Origin: Pseudomonas sp. M30-35
Lineage (GTDB): Bacteria > Pseudomonadota > Gammaproteobacteria > Pseudomonadales > Pseudomonadaceae
Reading direction: 5' to 3'
DNA length: 64,000 nt
NCBI RefSeq assembly: GCF_002163625.1
Contig: NZ_CP020892.1
Location: 4,526,001 to 4,590,000 of the forward strand
The stretch's first letter is position 1, and each line of letters begins with the position of its first letter. The notes beneath the pieces are model-generated. The model was not told where the DNA came from. It did not search any database and saw nothing but the letters and a program-made list of their open reading frames with translations. Made by a program: the position numbers and the translations under genes. Positions 17,386 through 26,182 of the stretch are shown piece by piece.

Positions 17386-17410
17386 AAAAAGCCGCCTTAA
17401 GGCGGCTTTT
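17386..17410. terminator. Bidirectional terminator-like palindrome
   Basis: AAAAAGCCGCC-TTAA-GGCGGCTTTT: a GC stem flanked by A and T tracts on both strands. It could act as a second stop for leftward transcription from the DUF1329 gene. Confidence 0.7.
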
Positions 17411-17508
17411 CCGCGTCTGGTGATGCTGAAAAAGCACGGCGCTTGAAACGACGTTGAAGCAGGCCGTTTAGAGAAGCAGGTCGTTCAGATCAGGGCCTGT
17501 AAAACAAA

Positions 17509-17539
17509 ACACCCTGCGAAGTTGAGCCTCGCAGGGTGT
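17509..17539 (-). terminator. Intrinsic terminator of the DUF1329 gene
   Basis: Arms ACACCCTGCGA and TCGCAGGGTGT around a 9-base loop, followed on the minus strand by TTTGTTTT. It lies 41 bases after the DUF1329 stop codon. Confidence 0.88.
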
Positions 17540-17579
17540 CGGATGAACCGCTTAAACCTATAAGTTACCCGAGAACTAA

Positions 17580-18923
17580 TTAGTTACCCGAACGACGCAG
17601 CGCTTGCGGGGTGAAGTCACGTGGTGTCAGGCCAACTTTAAAGTTATACATGGGCTCATTGTTATCGAGGCCATCGACAAAGTAACGCTCACCTTTGAAA
17701 TCATAGATCGTTTCCAGCGTGCTGCCAAACATCGGCACATCGTAGTAACTGATCGGGTGGCTTTCTTGCAGGCCGCTCAGCTCGCCATCTTTGTTGTAGA
17801 GATCGACCGCTAAAATTTGCCAGCTGTCTTCATCGATGTAAAAGCGACGCTTGGCATAAGGGTGGCTAAAGCCCTTACGCAGGTCTGCTTCAACGATCCA
17901 TACACGGTGCAACTCATAACGCAGCAACGCGGGGTTGATGGTATTGCGCTTGAGGATGGTTTCGTAAGGAATTCCCTTTTGATGCACCGCATAGCTGTTG
18001 TAAGGCACCAGCATTTCCTGCTTGCCCAACAACTTCCATTCATAGCGGTTTGGCGCGCCGTTGTAGGAATCGACAACGTCTGCTGTGGCCATGCCATTGG
18101 TATCTGGCTGCAAGGTGTCATACGCCAGCATTGGCAGGCGACGCACACGGCGCTCGCCACGGTTGAAGCGCCAGGCTTTGCGAATCGCCAACACTTGGTC
18201 AAGCGTTTCCTGCACGACCAGCGCCGAACCTGCCAGCTTGGATGGCGCAATGACCTTGTATTTGTAATAGAACAAGGTGTTATCCAGATCTTTCGGCGTT
18301 ACACCCTCACGGCCGTATAGAAAGTACACATCTCGCTCAAGCTTGAGCAGGTTGTATGCGCCGTTGGAGAGCACCGCAGCCTGGTTAGTCACAAAACTGA
18401 TCTGGTCGCCACGGTAACGCATGATGTGGTTCCAGATGGCCTCCTGGCCATTTTGCGGCAACGGGAATGGAACCCCAGAGGCAACCCCTTGCACACCGTT
18501 GCCGCCAGAGATCAGCTCCGCGTTTACCGCGTTGTAACGCGTGGCATCGTAAATACGCTGTGGCGCAGCCGCGCTACGATGAGTCGGGAAAACACGTAGG
18601 TAGTAATCCGGATTTTTTTCCAGCAAGACTTTCAGGCCCGCTGGCAGCTGGGCTTGATACTGGTTCATGTTTTGACTATTGACCTGATACAACGGCTGCT
18701 CGCCAGCGTATGGGTCCGGGTGATGCATGCCCGACACATAGTTGGCTGGCGGCGTTGCTAACCCACCTTCCCAGCGCGGGATGGAGCCAGCGACATTACC
18801 GGCCACTTCCCCACCCAGCGGGGTCAAGTCCTGGCCAAGCCGAACAGCCTGAGCATTATCAACTTTAGCTTGCGCCTGCAGCGCCACTCCAGCCAACAAC
18901 AAAATCGAAAGTTTTCGCAACAC
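17580..18923 (-). CDS. DUF1329 family outer-membrane lipoprotein-sorting-like protein
   Basis: A 447-residue exported protein of the DUF1329 family. Signal peptide MLRKLSILLLAGVALQAQA is read from a GTG start at 18923 with GGAGAGAG upstream; an ATG at 18956 would add 11 non-signal-like residues and was rejected. Family features are the early LGQDLTPLGGEVAGN, GEQPLYQVNSQNMNQY, and the C-terminal RRFYIDEDSWQILAVDLYNKDG, a LolA-like beta fold. In Pseudomonas such genes often sit beside DUF1302 and RND genes; here it stands alone. It likely handles hydrophobic substrates in the periplasm, but this is inference. Confidence 0.85.
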   Translation of the reverse strand: MLRKLSILLLAGVALQAQAKVDNAQAVRLGQDLTPLGGEVAGNVAGSIPRWEGGLATPPANYVSGMHHPDPYAGEQPLYQVNSQNMNQYQAQLPAGLKVLLEKNPDYYLRVFPTHRSAAAPQRIYDATRYNAVNAELISGGNGVQGVASGVPFPLPQNGQEAIWNHIMRYRGDQISFVTNQAAVLSNGAYNLLKLERDVYFLYGREGVTPKDLDNTLFYYKYKVIAPSKLAGSALVVQETLDQVLAIRKAWRFNRGERRVRRLPMLAYDTLQPDTNGMATADVVDSYNGAPNRYEWKLLGKQEMLVPYNSYAVHQKGIPYETILKRNTINPALLRYELHRVWIVEADLRKGFSHPYAKRRFYIDEDSWQILAVDLYNKDGELSGLQESHPISYYDVPMFGSTLETIYDFKGERYFVDGLDNNEPMYNFKVGLTPRDFTPQALRRSGN

Positions 18924-19369
18924 AGTACTCTCTCCCACAGCGCAAACTTCTTTCATGCACCGCTGTTTTTATGCACAAGCAATAGCTTGGCTTTATTGGT
19001 CAGTCTTGGTGAGAAGCCATCCTGGCGCCGAGTCCTCCCGGCTTAGTATTTCGTCCTTGAAATTGGTGTTTTAGCTTTTTGATTAACACCCAATCGCTCG
19101 TGCTAAAGGCAGGCACATGCGACTCACGGCTAAAAGTCGGGCGCAGTCTACCCTTTCAAACAAGCATTTGCTTCGGATGACCCGTAAATTTATGGGACAC
19201 CCACTGCGCGACCCTACGCGCATGGCCAGCAAGGCTTGAATCACGGGGGACTCGCGCAGGCAAGTGCAATTGCAATTTTTTGTAAACGATACGGTTTAGC
19301 TGGGTTGCTGAGGATTAAGCACGGCGCCTTGCTGAGACTGGTGAACAGCAAGGCTGCGCTTGAGACAGC
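18924..19369. other. 446-bp intergenic region, no gene recognised
   Basis: Spacer between trmB and the DUF1329 start. An 8-bp-arm hairpin (CCTTGCTG and CAGCAAGG, 19327-19353) lies 17 bases downstream of trmB without a T tract; it may weakly end trmB transcription. Nothing else stands out. Confidence 0.4.
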
Positions 19370-20083
19370 TTAGTTCTGGCGCTCGAACTTGAGGTCCCAG
19401 ACGCCGTGACCAAGCCGCTCACCACGACGCTCAAATTTGGTGATTGGACGCTCTGCCGGGCGCGGAACGTATAGGCCATCATCCGCCATGTTTTTGTAGC
19501 CAGGCGCCACGTTCATCACTTCCAGCATGTACTCAGCATAAGGTTCCCAGTCGGTGGCCATATGCAGCACGCCGCCGACTTTGAGTTTTTGCCGCACCAG
19601 TTCGGCAAACTCGGGCTGAACAATACGCCGCTTGTGATGCCGCGCCTTGTGCCATGGGTCAGGGAAAAACAACATCAGTCGGTCAAGGCTGTTGTCAGCG
19701 ATGCAGTTACGCAGCACCTCCAAAGCATCGCAGCTATAGACCCGCACATTATTCAGATTTTGAGTCAGCAAACCGTTGAGCAAAGCACCGACACCGGGAC
19801 GGTGCACCTCAACCCCGATAAAGTCATGCTCAGGCGCAGCGCTGGCCATCTCAAGCAATGAGTGGCCCATGCCGAAGCCGATTTCAAAGGTCCGTGGCGC
19901 TTGGCGGCCAAATAAAGCATCGAAATCTTGCGGGCCGTCTTCAAGCTTTAAACCGAACTTGCTCAAGCCCTGATCAAGGCCCCGCTGCTGCCCTTCGGTC
20001 ATGCGGCCAGCGCGCATAACAAAGCTCTTGATGGTGCGCAGCTTGGGCGAAGTTTCAGGCGTGGCCTGCGGGGAATCAGTCAT
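19370..20083 (-). CDS. trmB: tRNA (guanine-N7-)-methyltransferase
   Basis: A 237-residue SAM-dependent enzyme that makes m7G46 in tRNA variable loops. The SAM motif [15 protein letters not shown] is near residue 72, the family signature [24 protein letters not shown] near 140, and the C-terminal [20 protein letters not shown] near 215. Full length for the family. It sits next to thiG in the same order as in P. aeruginosa, but the two are separated by a 260-bp stretch that holds a MITE-like element. Confidence 0.95.
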   Translation of the reverse strand: MTDSPQATPETSPKLRTIKSFVMRAGRMTEGQQRGLDQGLSKFGLKLEDGPQDFDALFGRQAPRTFEIGFGMGHSLLEMASAAPEHDFIGVEVHRPGVGALLNGLLTQNLNNVRVYSCDALEVLRNCIADNSLDRLMLFFPDPWHKARHHKRRIVQPEFAELVRQKLKVGGVLHMATDWEPYAEYMLEVMNVAPGYKNMADDGLYVPRPAERPITKFERRGERLGHGVWDLKFERQN

Positions 20084-20168
20084 TTCGTACTCTTTAACTC
20101 GGTCATAATGCGTCTATCAGCGCCAAGACTATGGCTGGCGCGGATAGGCAGTTAAGGAAAAACAGGCC

Positions 20169-20345
20169 TTAGGGGCCTTCTGAAAAAGGTAGCGAGCGAC
20201 GAGAGTACAAGGCAAAAAACTGCGAAAAAGTGACCGAGGTCGCGCTCGACTTTACGAGCTGTAAATGAGCATTTTGAGCAGTTTTTTAACGCAGCACGGG
20301 CTGCCCCAGTAATATCGAGCGCAGTAGTTTTTCAGAGGTGCCTTA
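20169..20345. repeat. MITE-like palindromic element with terminal inverted repeats
   Basis: A ~177-bp element between trmB and thiG. Its ends are imperfect inverted repeats: AGGGGCCTTCTGAAAAA on the left, and AGGCACCTCTGAAAAA when the right end is read on the minus strand. Inside are nested hairpins: AAAAAACTGC at 20214-20223 pairing with GCAGTTTTTT at 20278-20287, and TTTAC/GTAAA at 20251-20265. There is no coding capacity. I recall similar elements in many Pseudomonas genomes. The right end overlaps the thiG stop codon, so it may also supply the terminator. Confidence 0.65.
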
Positions 20346-21137
20346 GCGAATCATACCTTCAAGTGGCGACGATGCACTCGCATAAAGCTTCTTCGGCATG
20401 CGCCCAGCCAAGTACGCCAGGCGGCCAGCTTCAATGGCGTACTTCATGGCTTCAGCCATCATCACCGGGTTTTGCGCATGAGCAATAGCGCTGTTCATCA
20501 GCACGGCTTCGCAGCCAAGCTCCATGGCAATGGTGGCATCAGATGCCGTGCCGACACCGGCATCAACCAGCACTGGCACGGTGGCTTCTTCAAGAATGAT
20601 GCGCAGGTTATACGGGTTACAGATGCCCAGGCCGGTACCAATCAAACCGGCCAGCGGCATTACTGCGATACAACCCATCTCGGCCAATAGACGGGCGATA
20701 ATTGGATCGTCGCTGGTATAAACCATCACGTCAAAGCCATCTTTGACCAGAATTTCGGCGGCCTTGATCGTTTCGATCACGTTAGGGAACAAGGTTTTCT
20801 GATCAGCCAGTACTTCAAGCTTGACCAGATTGTGACCATCGAGCAGTTCGCGGGCCAAACGACAGGTGCGCACAGCTTCGGCAGCGTCATAGCAACCGGC
20901 GGTATTCGGCAAGATGGTGTAACGGTCTGGCGAGATCACGTCGAGCAGATTTGGCTCGCCCGGATTTTGGCCGATATTTGTGCGCCGCACCGCTACGGTG
21001 ACAATTTCCGCACCAGAGGCCTCGATGGCGACGCGGGTTTGTTCCAGGTCCTGATACTTACCGGTACCCACCAGCAAACGCGATTGGTAGGTACGGCCGG
21101 CGAGCGTGAAAGGCTTGTCGTTACGAACTTGGCTCAT
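20343..21137 (-). CDS. thiG: Thiazole synthase
   Basis: A 264-residue TIM-barrel enzyme that forms the thiazole phosphate of thiamine from deoxyxylulose phosphate, dehydroglycine and ThiS thiocarboxylate. The start at 21137 ([10 protein letters not shown]) has a GAGGAG ribosome site; a longer upstream frame was rejected. Key segments are RLLVGTGKY, the Schiff-base Lys region [16 protein letters not shown], and the phosphate-binding [14 protein letters not shown]. The C-terminus ends normally (SPLEGMIR), so the adjoining MITE-like repeat did not truncate it. It lies 120 bases after thiS on the same strand. Confidence 0.96.
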   Translation of the reverse strand: MSQVRNDKPFTLAGRTYQSRLLVGTGKYQDLEQTRVAIEASGAEIVTVAVRRTNIGQNPGEPNLLDVISPDRYTILPNTAGCYDAAEAVRTCRLARELLDGHNLVKLEVLADQKTLFPNVIETIKAAEILVKDGFDVMVYTSDDPIIARLLAEMGCIAVMPLAGLIGTGLGICNPYNLRIILEEATVPVLVDAGVGTASDATIAMELGCEAVLMNSAIAHAQNPVMMAEAMKYAIEAGRLAYLAGRMPKKLYASASSPLEGMIR

Positions 21138-21257
21138 CGAAAACTCCTCGTGCGGGTTGCGCTCTTTGCAGCCAGTCAATACGTGCTGATGGCTTGCCTT
21201 TGAGCACCTGACAAAAATTGGCTGGGTGCGGACACTCACGTAGTAGCAAGGAAGTAC

Positions 21258-21458
21258 TTAGCCGCCACCAATCGCATGAACGACTTCAATCCGATCACCT
21301 TCAGATAACACCGTGCTGGCGTGCTGACTGCGAGGCACAATATCCAGATTGAGCTCGACCGCAACGCGGCGGCCCGTCAGATCCAGCTGAGCAATCAGCC
21401 CAGCGACAGTCTGGCCATCGGCAAGCTCAAGCGGCTCACCATTCAATTGAATGCGCAT
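21258..21458 (-). CDS. thiS: Sulfur carrier protein ThiS
   Basis: A 66-residue ubiquitin-fold sulfur carrier. It begins [22 protein letters not shown] and ends in the obligatory Gly-Gly (VVHAIGGG), whose last Gly is adenylated and thiocarboxylated to give sulfur to ThiG. The size is exactly that of the family. It is upstream of thiG in what is probably one transcript. Confidence 0.95.
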   Translation of the reverse strand: MRIQLNGEPLELADGQTVAGLIAQLDLTGRRVAVELNLDIVPRSQHASTVLSEGDRIEVVHAIGGG

Positions 21459-21585
21459 GACGTAGCGGTCACAAATTTAGAGGGGTCAGCATTCTAGCCC
21501 GATCAACCGCTATGACCAAGGCCAAACAGTATCATTCGCCCTCTTTTCTGACGTGCGAGTCAGCTTACAGTCATGTCCAGCTTTC

Positions 21586-21963
21586 TCAGTTCGGCGTTAA
21601 TCGCCAGGCAGCCAGGCCCAGGCATAGCCAACCAAGCAGAAAGGCCAAGCCGCCAAATGGGGTGATGATACCCAGCTTGCTGATTCCGCTCAGGCTCAAC
21701 AGATACAAACTGCCGGAAAACAGCACGATACCGGCGGTAAAGAATGCACCCGCCAACGTAACCCAACGCCCAGGTACATAAAGCGCAAGCAGCCCAACAC
21801 CGAATAATGCCAATGCATGAATCAACTGGTAATGGGTGCCGGTTTGAAATACCGCTAAATACTCAGCGCTGAGGGTTTTCTTCAAGCCATGGGCGGCAAA
21901 CGCACCAAGGCCCACACCGCTAAAACCAGCAACCGCTGACAAGATTAACCACAAACGAGCCAT
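21586..21963 (-). CDS. DUF423 inner-membrane protein (YgdD-like)
   Basis: A 125-residue membrane protein with four predicted helices. It carries the family hallmark near the start, GFSGVGLGAFAAHGLKK, then HYQLIHALALFGVG and a C-terminal PFGGLAFLLGWLCLG. Function in bacteria is not established. It is conserved between mtgA (divergent) and thiS in Pseudomonas, as here. Confidence 0.9.
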   Translation of the reverse strand: MARLWLILSAVAGFSGVGLGAFAAHGLKKTLSAEYLAVFQTGTHYQLIHALALFGVGLLALYVPGRWVTLAGAFFTAGIVLFSGSLYLLSLSGISKLGIITPFGGLAFLLGWLCLGLAAWRLTPN

Positions 21964-22030
21964 CGAACACTCCAGACAAGACCACTACGATCGTTATAAT
22001 GGCCCGCAAACTCAGCCGGGCCAAGCACGC

Positions 22031-22765
22031 ATGTTGCAAACCATCCGCCGTATCCTGATTAAATCCCTGCTCTGGTTCACGGTCGGCTCGGCCTTGCTGG
22101 TCTTGGTCCTGCGCTGGGTGCCACCGCCGGGTAGCGCACTCATGGTCGAGCGCAAAGTGCAATCGTGGATGGATGGCAAACCCATTGATCTGCAGCGCAC
22201 ATGGCGGCCGTGGCAAGAACTGCCTGATGACTTGAAGATTGCAGTGATTGCTGGCGAAGACCAGAAATTCGCGGATCACTGGGGCTTTGATTTAGCCGCG
22301 ATCCGCGCCGCCATCGAGCACAACCAGGAAGGTGGCAGCGTGCGCGGCGCCAGCACATTGAGCCAGCAAGTGGCGAAGAACCTGTTTCTGTGGTCAGGCC
22401 GCAGCTGGTTGCGCAAAGGCATCGAAGTTTGGTTCACCGGGCTAATTGAATTGCTCTGGCCAAAACAACGAATTCTCGAAGTGTATCTAAACAGCGTCGA
22501 GTGGGGCGATGGCGTATTTGGTGCGCAGGCAGCAGCAGAGCATCACTTTGGAATTGGAGCGCCCTACTTGTCAGCCCATCAGGCGAGTTTGCTGGCGGCA
22601 GTGCTACCAAACCCGCGCCAATGGAGCGCCAGCCGACCCACAGCGTATATCAACCGCCGGGCAAACTGGATTCGCCGACAAATGCGTCAGCTCGGCGGTA
22701 GCCATTACCTCAATCAGCTCAGTACAGCGCAGCCGCAATGGTTAAAAGCCATGCTGGACAACTAA
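22031..22765 (+). CDS. mtgA: Monofunctional biosynthetic peptidoglycan transglycosylase
   Basis: A 244-residue GT51 glycosyltransferase that polymerises lipid II into glycan strands. One N-terminal membrane anchor (IKSLLWFTVGSALLVLVLRW) is followed by the catalytic domain with AVIAGEDQKFADHWGFD (catalytic Glu in the EDQKF motif), RGASTLSQQVAKNLFLW, RKGIEVWFTGLIELLWPKQRILEVYLNSVEWG and AAAEHHFG. Length matches the family. It lies between rpoH and the DUF423 gene, as in P. aeruginosa. Confidence 0.95.
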   Translation: MLQTIRRILIKSLLWFTVGSALLVLVLRWVPPPGSALMVERKVQSWMDGKPIDLQRTWRPWQELPDDLKIAVIAGEDQKFADHWGFDLAAIRAAIEHNQEGGSVRGASTLSQQVAKNLFLWSGRSWLRKGIEVWFTGLIELLWPKQRILEVYLNSVEWGDGVFGAQAAAEHHFGIGAPYLSAHQASLLAAVLPNPRQWSASRPTAYINRRANWIRRQMRQLGGSHYLNQLSTAQPQWLKAMLDN

Positions 22766-22780
22766 CCCCGTTCAGGGCTA

Positions 22781-23395
22781 TCACTCAAGTAAACGCCGCG
22801 GCACAGCAAATAGCAGGCCAACCTCATCATCAAGCGTATGCACGGTCAAACCTCGCTCTGGATAAACCAGGGCTTGGCCGCCCTCTTGCAACTCAAGGCT
22901 CAGTTTAGGCTGGCCCAAACTACTGATGATTCGCTGCGTGGCGACAGCCTCCAACGGCTTGAGACTTAGGTAGATGACCTCGTAATGACCGAGCTGCCTG
23001 ACCAACTGCGCACTGAGTGGCTGCTCCTCACCTTTTTCATCGACGCCGACTGCGGCCATCAGGCTGACCAACTCATCATCGCTCAAGGCAATTCGGGCCT
23101 CGACAGCCCACGCTTGGTCATCAGCCTGCAGCTCACTGCGATAGAGCAACCGAGAGCCGTCAAGACGCGGCTGCAGCCAAAGCTCACCGTCTTCCTCGAC
23201 CTCACTGCTAAGGCGCATCAGCGTTAGTTGATCAGCGGCCAATGGGTCAAAAATATCGGTCTGCCATTTCTGTAACCATGCCAGTGGTTCGACCATTTGC
23301 GGGCCGCGCATCAGCCACGCGCCCCAACTAAAAAAGATAAACGCAACACCTGCAAAAATTAACCAGTGCTGGGCTCGCAACGGCGGCAACTTCAT
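22781..23395 (-). CDS. Membrane-anchored hypothetical protein
   Basis: A 204-residue protein with one N-terminal membrane helix (WLIFAGVAFIFFSWGAWLM) and a periplasmic acidic domain of mixed strands and helices (MRLSSEVEEDGELWLQPRLDGSRLL; LSDDELVSLMAAVG). No family recognised. The gene position between mtgA and rpoH matches an uncharacterised gene in other Pseudomonas, so it is probably conserved. It is convergent with mtgA and follows rpoH on the same strand after a terminator. Confidence 0.75.
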   Translation of the reverse strand: MKLPPLRAQHWLIFAGVAFIFFSWGAWLMRGPQMVEPLAWLQKWQTDIFDPLAADQLTLMRLSSEVEEDGELWLQPRLDGSRLLYRSELQADDQAWAVEARIALSDDELVSLMAAVGVDEKGEEQPLSAQLVRQLGHYEVIYLSLKPLEAVATQRIISSLGQPKLSLELQEGGQALVYPERGLTVHTLDDEVGLLFAVPRRLLE

Positions 23396-23411
23396 ACTTT
23401 TCCTCAGACAG

Positions 23412-23437
23412 AAAAAAGCCGCACTGATGTGCGGCTT
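23412..23437 (-). terminator. Intrinsic terminator of rpoH
   Basis: On the minus strand AAGCCGCAC-atca-GTGCGGCTT runs into TTTTC, 16 bases after the rpoH stop. It separates rpoH from the downstream hypothetical gene. Confidence 0.88.
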
Positions 23438-23452
23438 CCTGAATCGCTATGC

Positions 23453-24307
23453 TTATGCGGCAATCGAGCCTTTAAGCTTGCTCATCGCATTCTTCTCTAG
23501 CTGGCGAATTCGCTCAGCAGAGACATTGTACTTCGCAGCCAGATCATGCAGCGTGGCCTTCTCTTCAGACAACCAGCGCTGATAGAGAATATCGCGACTA
23601 CGCTCATCCAAACCGTCCAACGCTTCATGCAAGTTGGCTGTAGAGCTGTCACTCCAGTCAGCGTTCTCAAGTTGTACCGCAGGATCGTAGCGGTGATCCT
23701 CAAGGTACTGCGCTGGCGTCTGGAATGCGCGGTCGTCGTCATCGTCCGCCGCAGGATCAAAGGCCATGTCATGGCCAGTCAGGCGGCTTTCCATTTCACG
23801 CACTTCACGGGGTTCAACACCCAGGCTTTCAGCTACTGCGTTGACTTCATCATTGTTCAGCCAGGCCAGACGCTTCTTTTGGCTACGCAGGTTAAAGAAC
23901 AGCTTACGCTGAGCTTTAGTGGTTGCCACTTTAACAATGCGCCAGTTGCGCAGGATGAACTCGTGAATTTCTGCACGAATCCAATGCACCGCGAACGATA
24001 CAAGGCGCACGCCCATTTCTGGGTTGAAGCGTTTTACTGCTTTCATAAGGCCGACGTTGCCTTCCTGGATCAGGTCAGCTTGCGCCAGACCGTAACCCGA
24101 GTAGCTACGCGCGATATGCACGACAAAGCGCAGGTGAGCGAGCACCATTTGCCGTGCAGCCTCTAAATTCTGGTGGTAGAAGAGACTTTCGGCCAGCTCG
24201 CGCTCCTGCTCTGGAGTCAGCAGCGGGATGCTGTTGACCGCATGCACATAAGCCTCCAGGTTGGCGCCTGGAACTAACGCATGAACAGGTTGCAAGGAAG
24301 TGGACAT
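23453..24307 (-). CDS. rpoH: RNA polymerase heat-shock sigma factor RpoH (sigma-32)
   Basis: A 284-residue sigma-70-family factor of the heat-shock class. Region 2 reads [60 protein letters not shown]; the RpoH box QRKLFFNLR, diagnostic of sigma-32, is near residue 133; region 4 ends in [27 protein letters not shown]. It directs transcription of chaperone and protease genes. A GGAGGA ribosome site precedes the start. An AlgU-type promoter lies about 40-70 bases upstream, consistent with envelope-stress control known for Pseudomonas rpoH. Confidence 0.97.
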   Translation of the reverse strand: MSTSLQPVHALVPGANLEAYVHAVNSIPLLTPEQERELAESLFYHQNLEAARQMVLAHLRFVVHIARSYSGYGLAQADLIQEGNVGLMKAVKRFNPEMGVRLVSFAVHWIRAEIHEFILRNWRIVKVATTKAQRKLFFNLRSQKKRLAWLNNDEVNAVAESLGVEPREVREMESRLTGHDMAFDPAADDDDDRAFQTPAQYLEDHRYDPAVQLENADWSDSSTANLHEALDGLDERSRDILYQRWLSEEKATLHDLAAKYNVSAERIRQLEKNAMSKLKGSIAA

Positions 24308-24353
24308 TTGAATCCTCCGAACGACTTAACACGTGCAGTCTAACACTGCTCGA

Positions 24354-24380
24354 TATGACTTATAACGTCTCTACAAGTTC
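24354..24380 (-). promoter_or_regulatory. Candidate AlgU (sigma-E) promoter of rpoH
   Basis: On the minus strand GAACTT at 24375-24380, a 16-base spacer and TCATA at 24354-24358 fit the AlgU/RpoE consensus (GAACTT-N16/17-TCNNA). It gives a leader of about 40 bases. P. aeruginosa rpoH is known to be partly AlgU-dependent. Confidence 0.6.
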
Positions 24381-24418
24381 AGTTACTAATAGTCAATATC
24401 AATCAAATCAATAGCTTG

Positions 24419-25435
24419 TTACTTAGGAGCCAGCTCGCGCAAATGGCGCGCTACCGCAATCCAGGCGCCAATATAACCGAGCAATACCGCGCCGAGTAGT
24501 AGTGACAGACCATCGGCGATGGTGACGCCGCCCAAACTGAAGTCGCTGCCGTACAAACCGGCTAGACGCACTACCGAGCCATCGAGCCAGTTCAAGCCAT
24601 AAGCAAGCACCATCCAGGCAAGAACCCCGGCACCTAAACCATAGAGCGCGCCCATATACAGAAAAGGCCTGCGCACATAGCTGTCAGTGCCGCCGACCAG
24701 CTTGATAACCTCAATTTCCGTTCGGCGGTTCTCGATATGCAGGCGGATGGTGTTACCGATCACCAGCAGCAGCGCCATGATCAACAGCAACGTAAGGCCG
24801 AAGATAAAACGCTCGCCGAGCTTAAGAATCGCAGTCAAGCGCTCCACCCAGAGCAAATCCAACTGCGCCTGCTGCACTTTGGGTAACGCAGCCAGACGCG
24901 TGCGTAGCGCCTCAAGGCCAACCTTGTCGACCTCTTTCGGCGTTACCAGCACCACACCAGGCAGCGGGTTTTCAGGCAGTTCCTTCAGCGCTTGGCCTAA
25001 TCCTGATTGCTCCTGAAACTCCGTCAGGGCTTGCTCGCGGCTGACCCAATCGGTCTGCGCCACATCATCCATTTTGTCGATTTGCTCGCGCAGCTCCTGA
25101 CCATCTGCGTCAGTCGCATCAATCTGTAGAAATAGCGAGATCTGCGCCGCACGCTGCCACGAACCGCCCAAGCGCTCTACATTGTTGAGCAACAACGACA
25201 ACCCCATCGGCAAGCTCAGCGCGACCGCCATCACCAGACAGGTGAAGAAGCTACCAATTGGCTGCTTGCCCAGACGGCGCAGGCTGTCAGCCAGGCTGGC
25301 ACGATGATTTTCCAGCCAGGAATGCAGCTGGGTCTTGAAGTCCGGGCCGTCCTCAAGACTGTTATGTTCGGCTTTTTTAGGTGCAGCACCGACACGTTGT
25401 GCAGGCTGCGGGGGTGGCATACGGGTCGCACTCAT
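24419..25435 (-). CDS. ftsX: Cell division protein FtsX
   Basis: A 338-residue inner-membrane protein with four membrane helices. An N-terminal cytoplasmic tail of about 60 residues is followed by a first helix (IGSFFTCLVMAVALSLPMGLSLLL), a periplasmic domain of about 110 residues (AQISLFLQIDATDADGQEL) and three C-terminal helices (FIFGLTLLLIMALLLVIGNTIRLHIENRRTEIEVIKLVGGTD). With FtsE it controls amidase activation at the septum through EnvC-type partners. Its start overlaps the ftsE stop (TAATG). Confidence 0.95.
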   Translation of the reverse strand: MSATRMPPPQPAQRVGAAPKKAEHNSLEDGPDFKTQLHSWLENHRASLADSLRRLGKQPIGSFFTCLVMAVALSLPMGLSLLLNNVERLGGSWQRAAQISLFLQIDATDADGQELREQIDKMDDVAQTDWVSREQALTEFQEQSGLGQALKELPENPLPGVVLVTPKEVDKVGLEALRTRLAALPKVQQAQLDLLWVERLTAILKLGERFIFGLTLLLIMALLLVIGNTIRLHIENRRTEIEVIKLVGGTDSYVRRPFLYMGALYGLGAGVLAWMVLAYGLNWLDGSVVRLAGLYGSDFSLGGVTIADGLSLLLGAVLLGYIGAWIAVARHLRELAPK

Positions 25436-26103
25436 TAGACGGCGTCTCCATCACCAATCAAACGGCCGCGCTGCAATGTCAGCATGCGGTGGCGCATGCG
25501 TGCGATCAGCGCCAAATCGTGACTGGCAATCAGCACACTGGTGCCCAGCCGGTTAATGTCTTCAAACACACCCATGATTTCTGCGGCCAGACGCGGGTCG
25601 AGGTTACCGGTTGGCTCATCCGCCAAGAGTAACGCCGGGCGATGAACAATGGCCCGGGCAATGCCGACCCGCTGCTGCTGACCAGTTGAAAGATCACCCG
25701 GGAACTGCTCGGCTTTATCCGACAGCGCCACACGCTCCAGCGCAGAGCCAACACGCTCACCAATCTCGGCCTTGGACAAGCCGAGAATCTGCAGCGGCAA
25801 GGCAACGTTATCGAAAACGCTACGATCGAACAGCAATTGGTGATTCTGGAACACCACGCCAATCTGGCGGCGCAAGAACGGGATCTGTGTATTGGTAATC
25901 TGGCCCAGATCCTGGCCCGCCAACAACAGCTTGCCGCTGGTTGGCCTTTCCATCGCCAAGATCAGACGCAACAAGGTACTTTTGCCCGCGCCGGAGTGGC
26001 CGGTGACGAATAAAAACTCACCCCGACGCACACGAAAGCTGAGTTCGTGTAGCCCGACATGTCCATTCGGATAACGCTTACCGACCTGCTCGAATCGAAT
26101 CAT
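25435..26103 (-). CDS. ftsE: Cell division ATP-binding protein FtsE
   Basis: A 222-residue ABC ATPase. Walker A GHSGAGKSTLLRL near residue 36, Q-loop VFQNHQLLFDRSVFDNVALPL, signature LSTGQQQRVGIARAI, Walker B LLLADEPTGNLD and the H-loop IASHD are present. It pairs with FtsX at the divisome. The order ftsY-ftsE-ftsX-rpoH is the classical one of gamma-proteobacteria. Confidence 0.96.
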   Translation of the reverse strand: MIRFEQVGKRYPNGHVGLHELSFRVRRGEFLFVTGHSGAGKSTLLRLILAMERPTSGKLLLAGQDLGQITNTQIPFLRRQIGVVFQNHQLLFDRSVFDNVALPLQILGLSKAEIGERVGSALERVALSDKAEQFPGDLSTGQQQRVGIARAIVHRPALLLADEPTGNLDPRLAAEIMGVFEDINRLGTSVLIASHDLALIARMRHRMLTLQRGRLIGDGDAV

Positions 26104-26182
26104 CGAGGGAGTGTCCTAGTCAAAAACAATTGTGAATCCTTGGTATAACGACTGCGCTTGTCGAATGACCCTAGGCAGTGAA

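Larger units (their letters stand above)
16671..17579. other. 909-bp gap between recQ and the DUF1329 gene
   Basis: No convincing protein gene was recognised. The gap holds two terminator-like hairpins (17386-17410 and 17509-17539), one short reading frame with a plausible ribosome site (17206-17328, leftward) and a longer leftward frame at 16796-17107 whose product resembles nothing I know. The mixture of stop-interrupted frames suggests decayed DNA. Confidence 0.4.

Noticed and set aside
21459..21585. Possible thiamine pyrophosphate riboswitch upstream of thiS
   Set aside because: No THI-box sequence or fold was recognised in this region.
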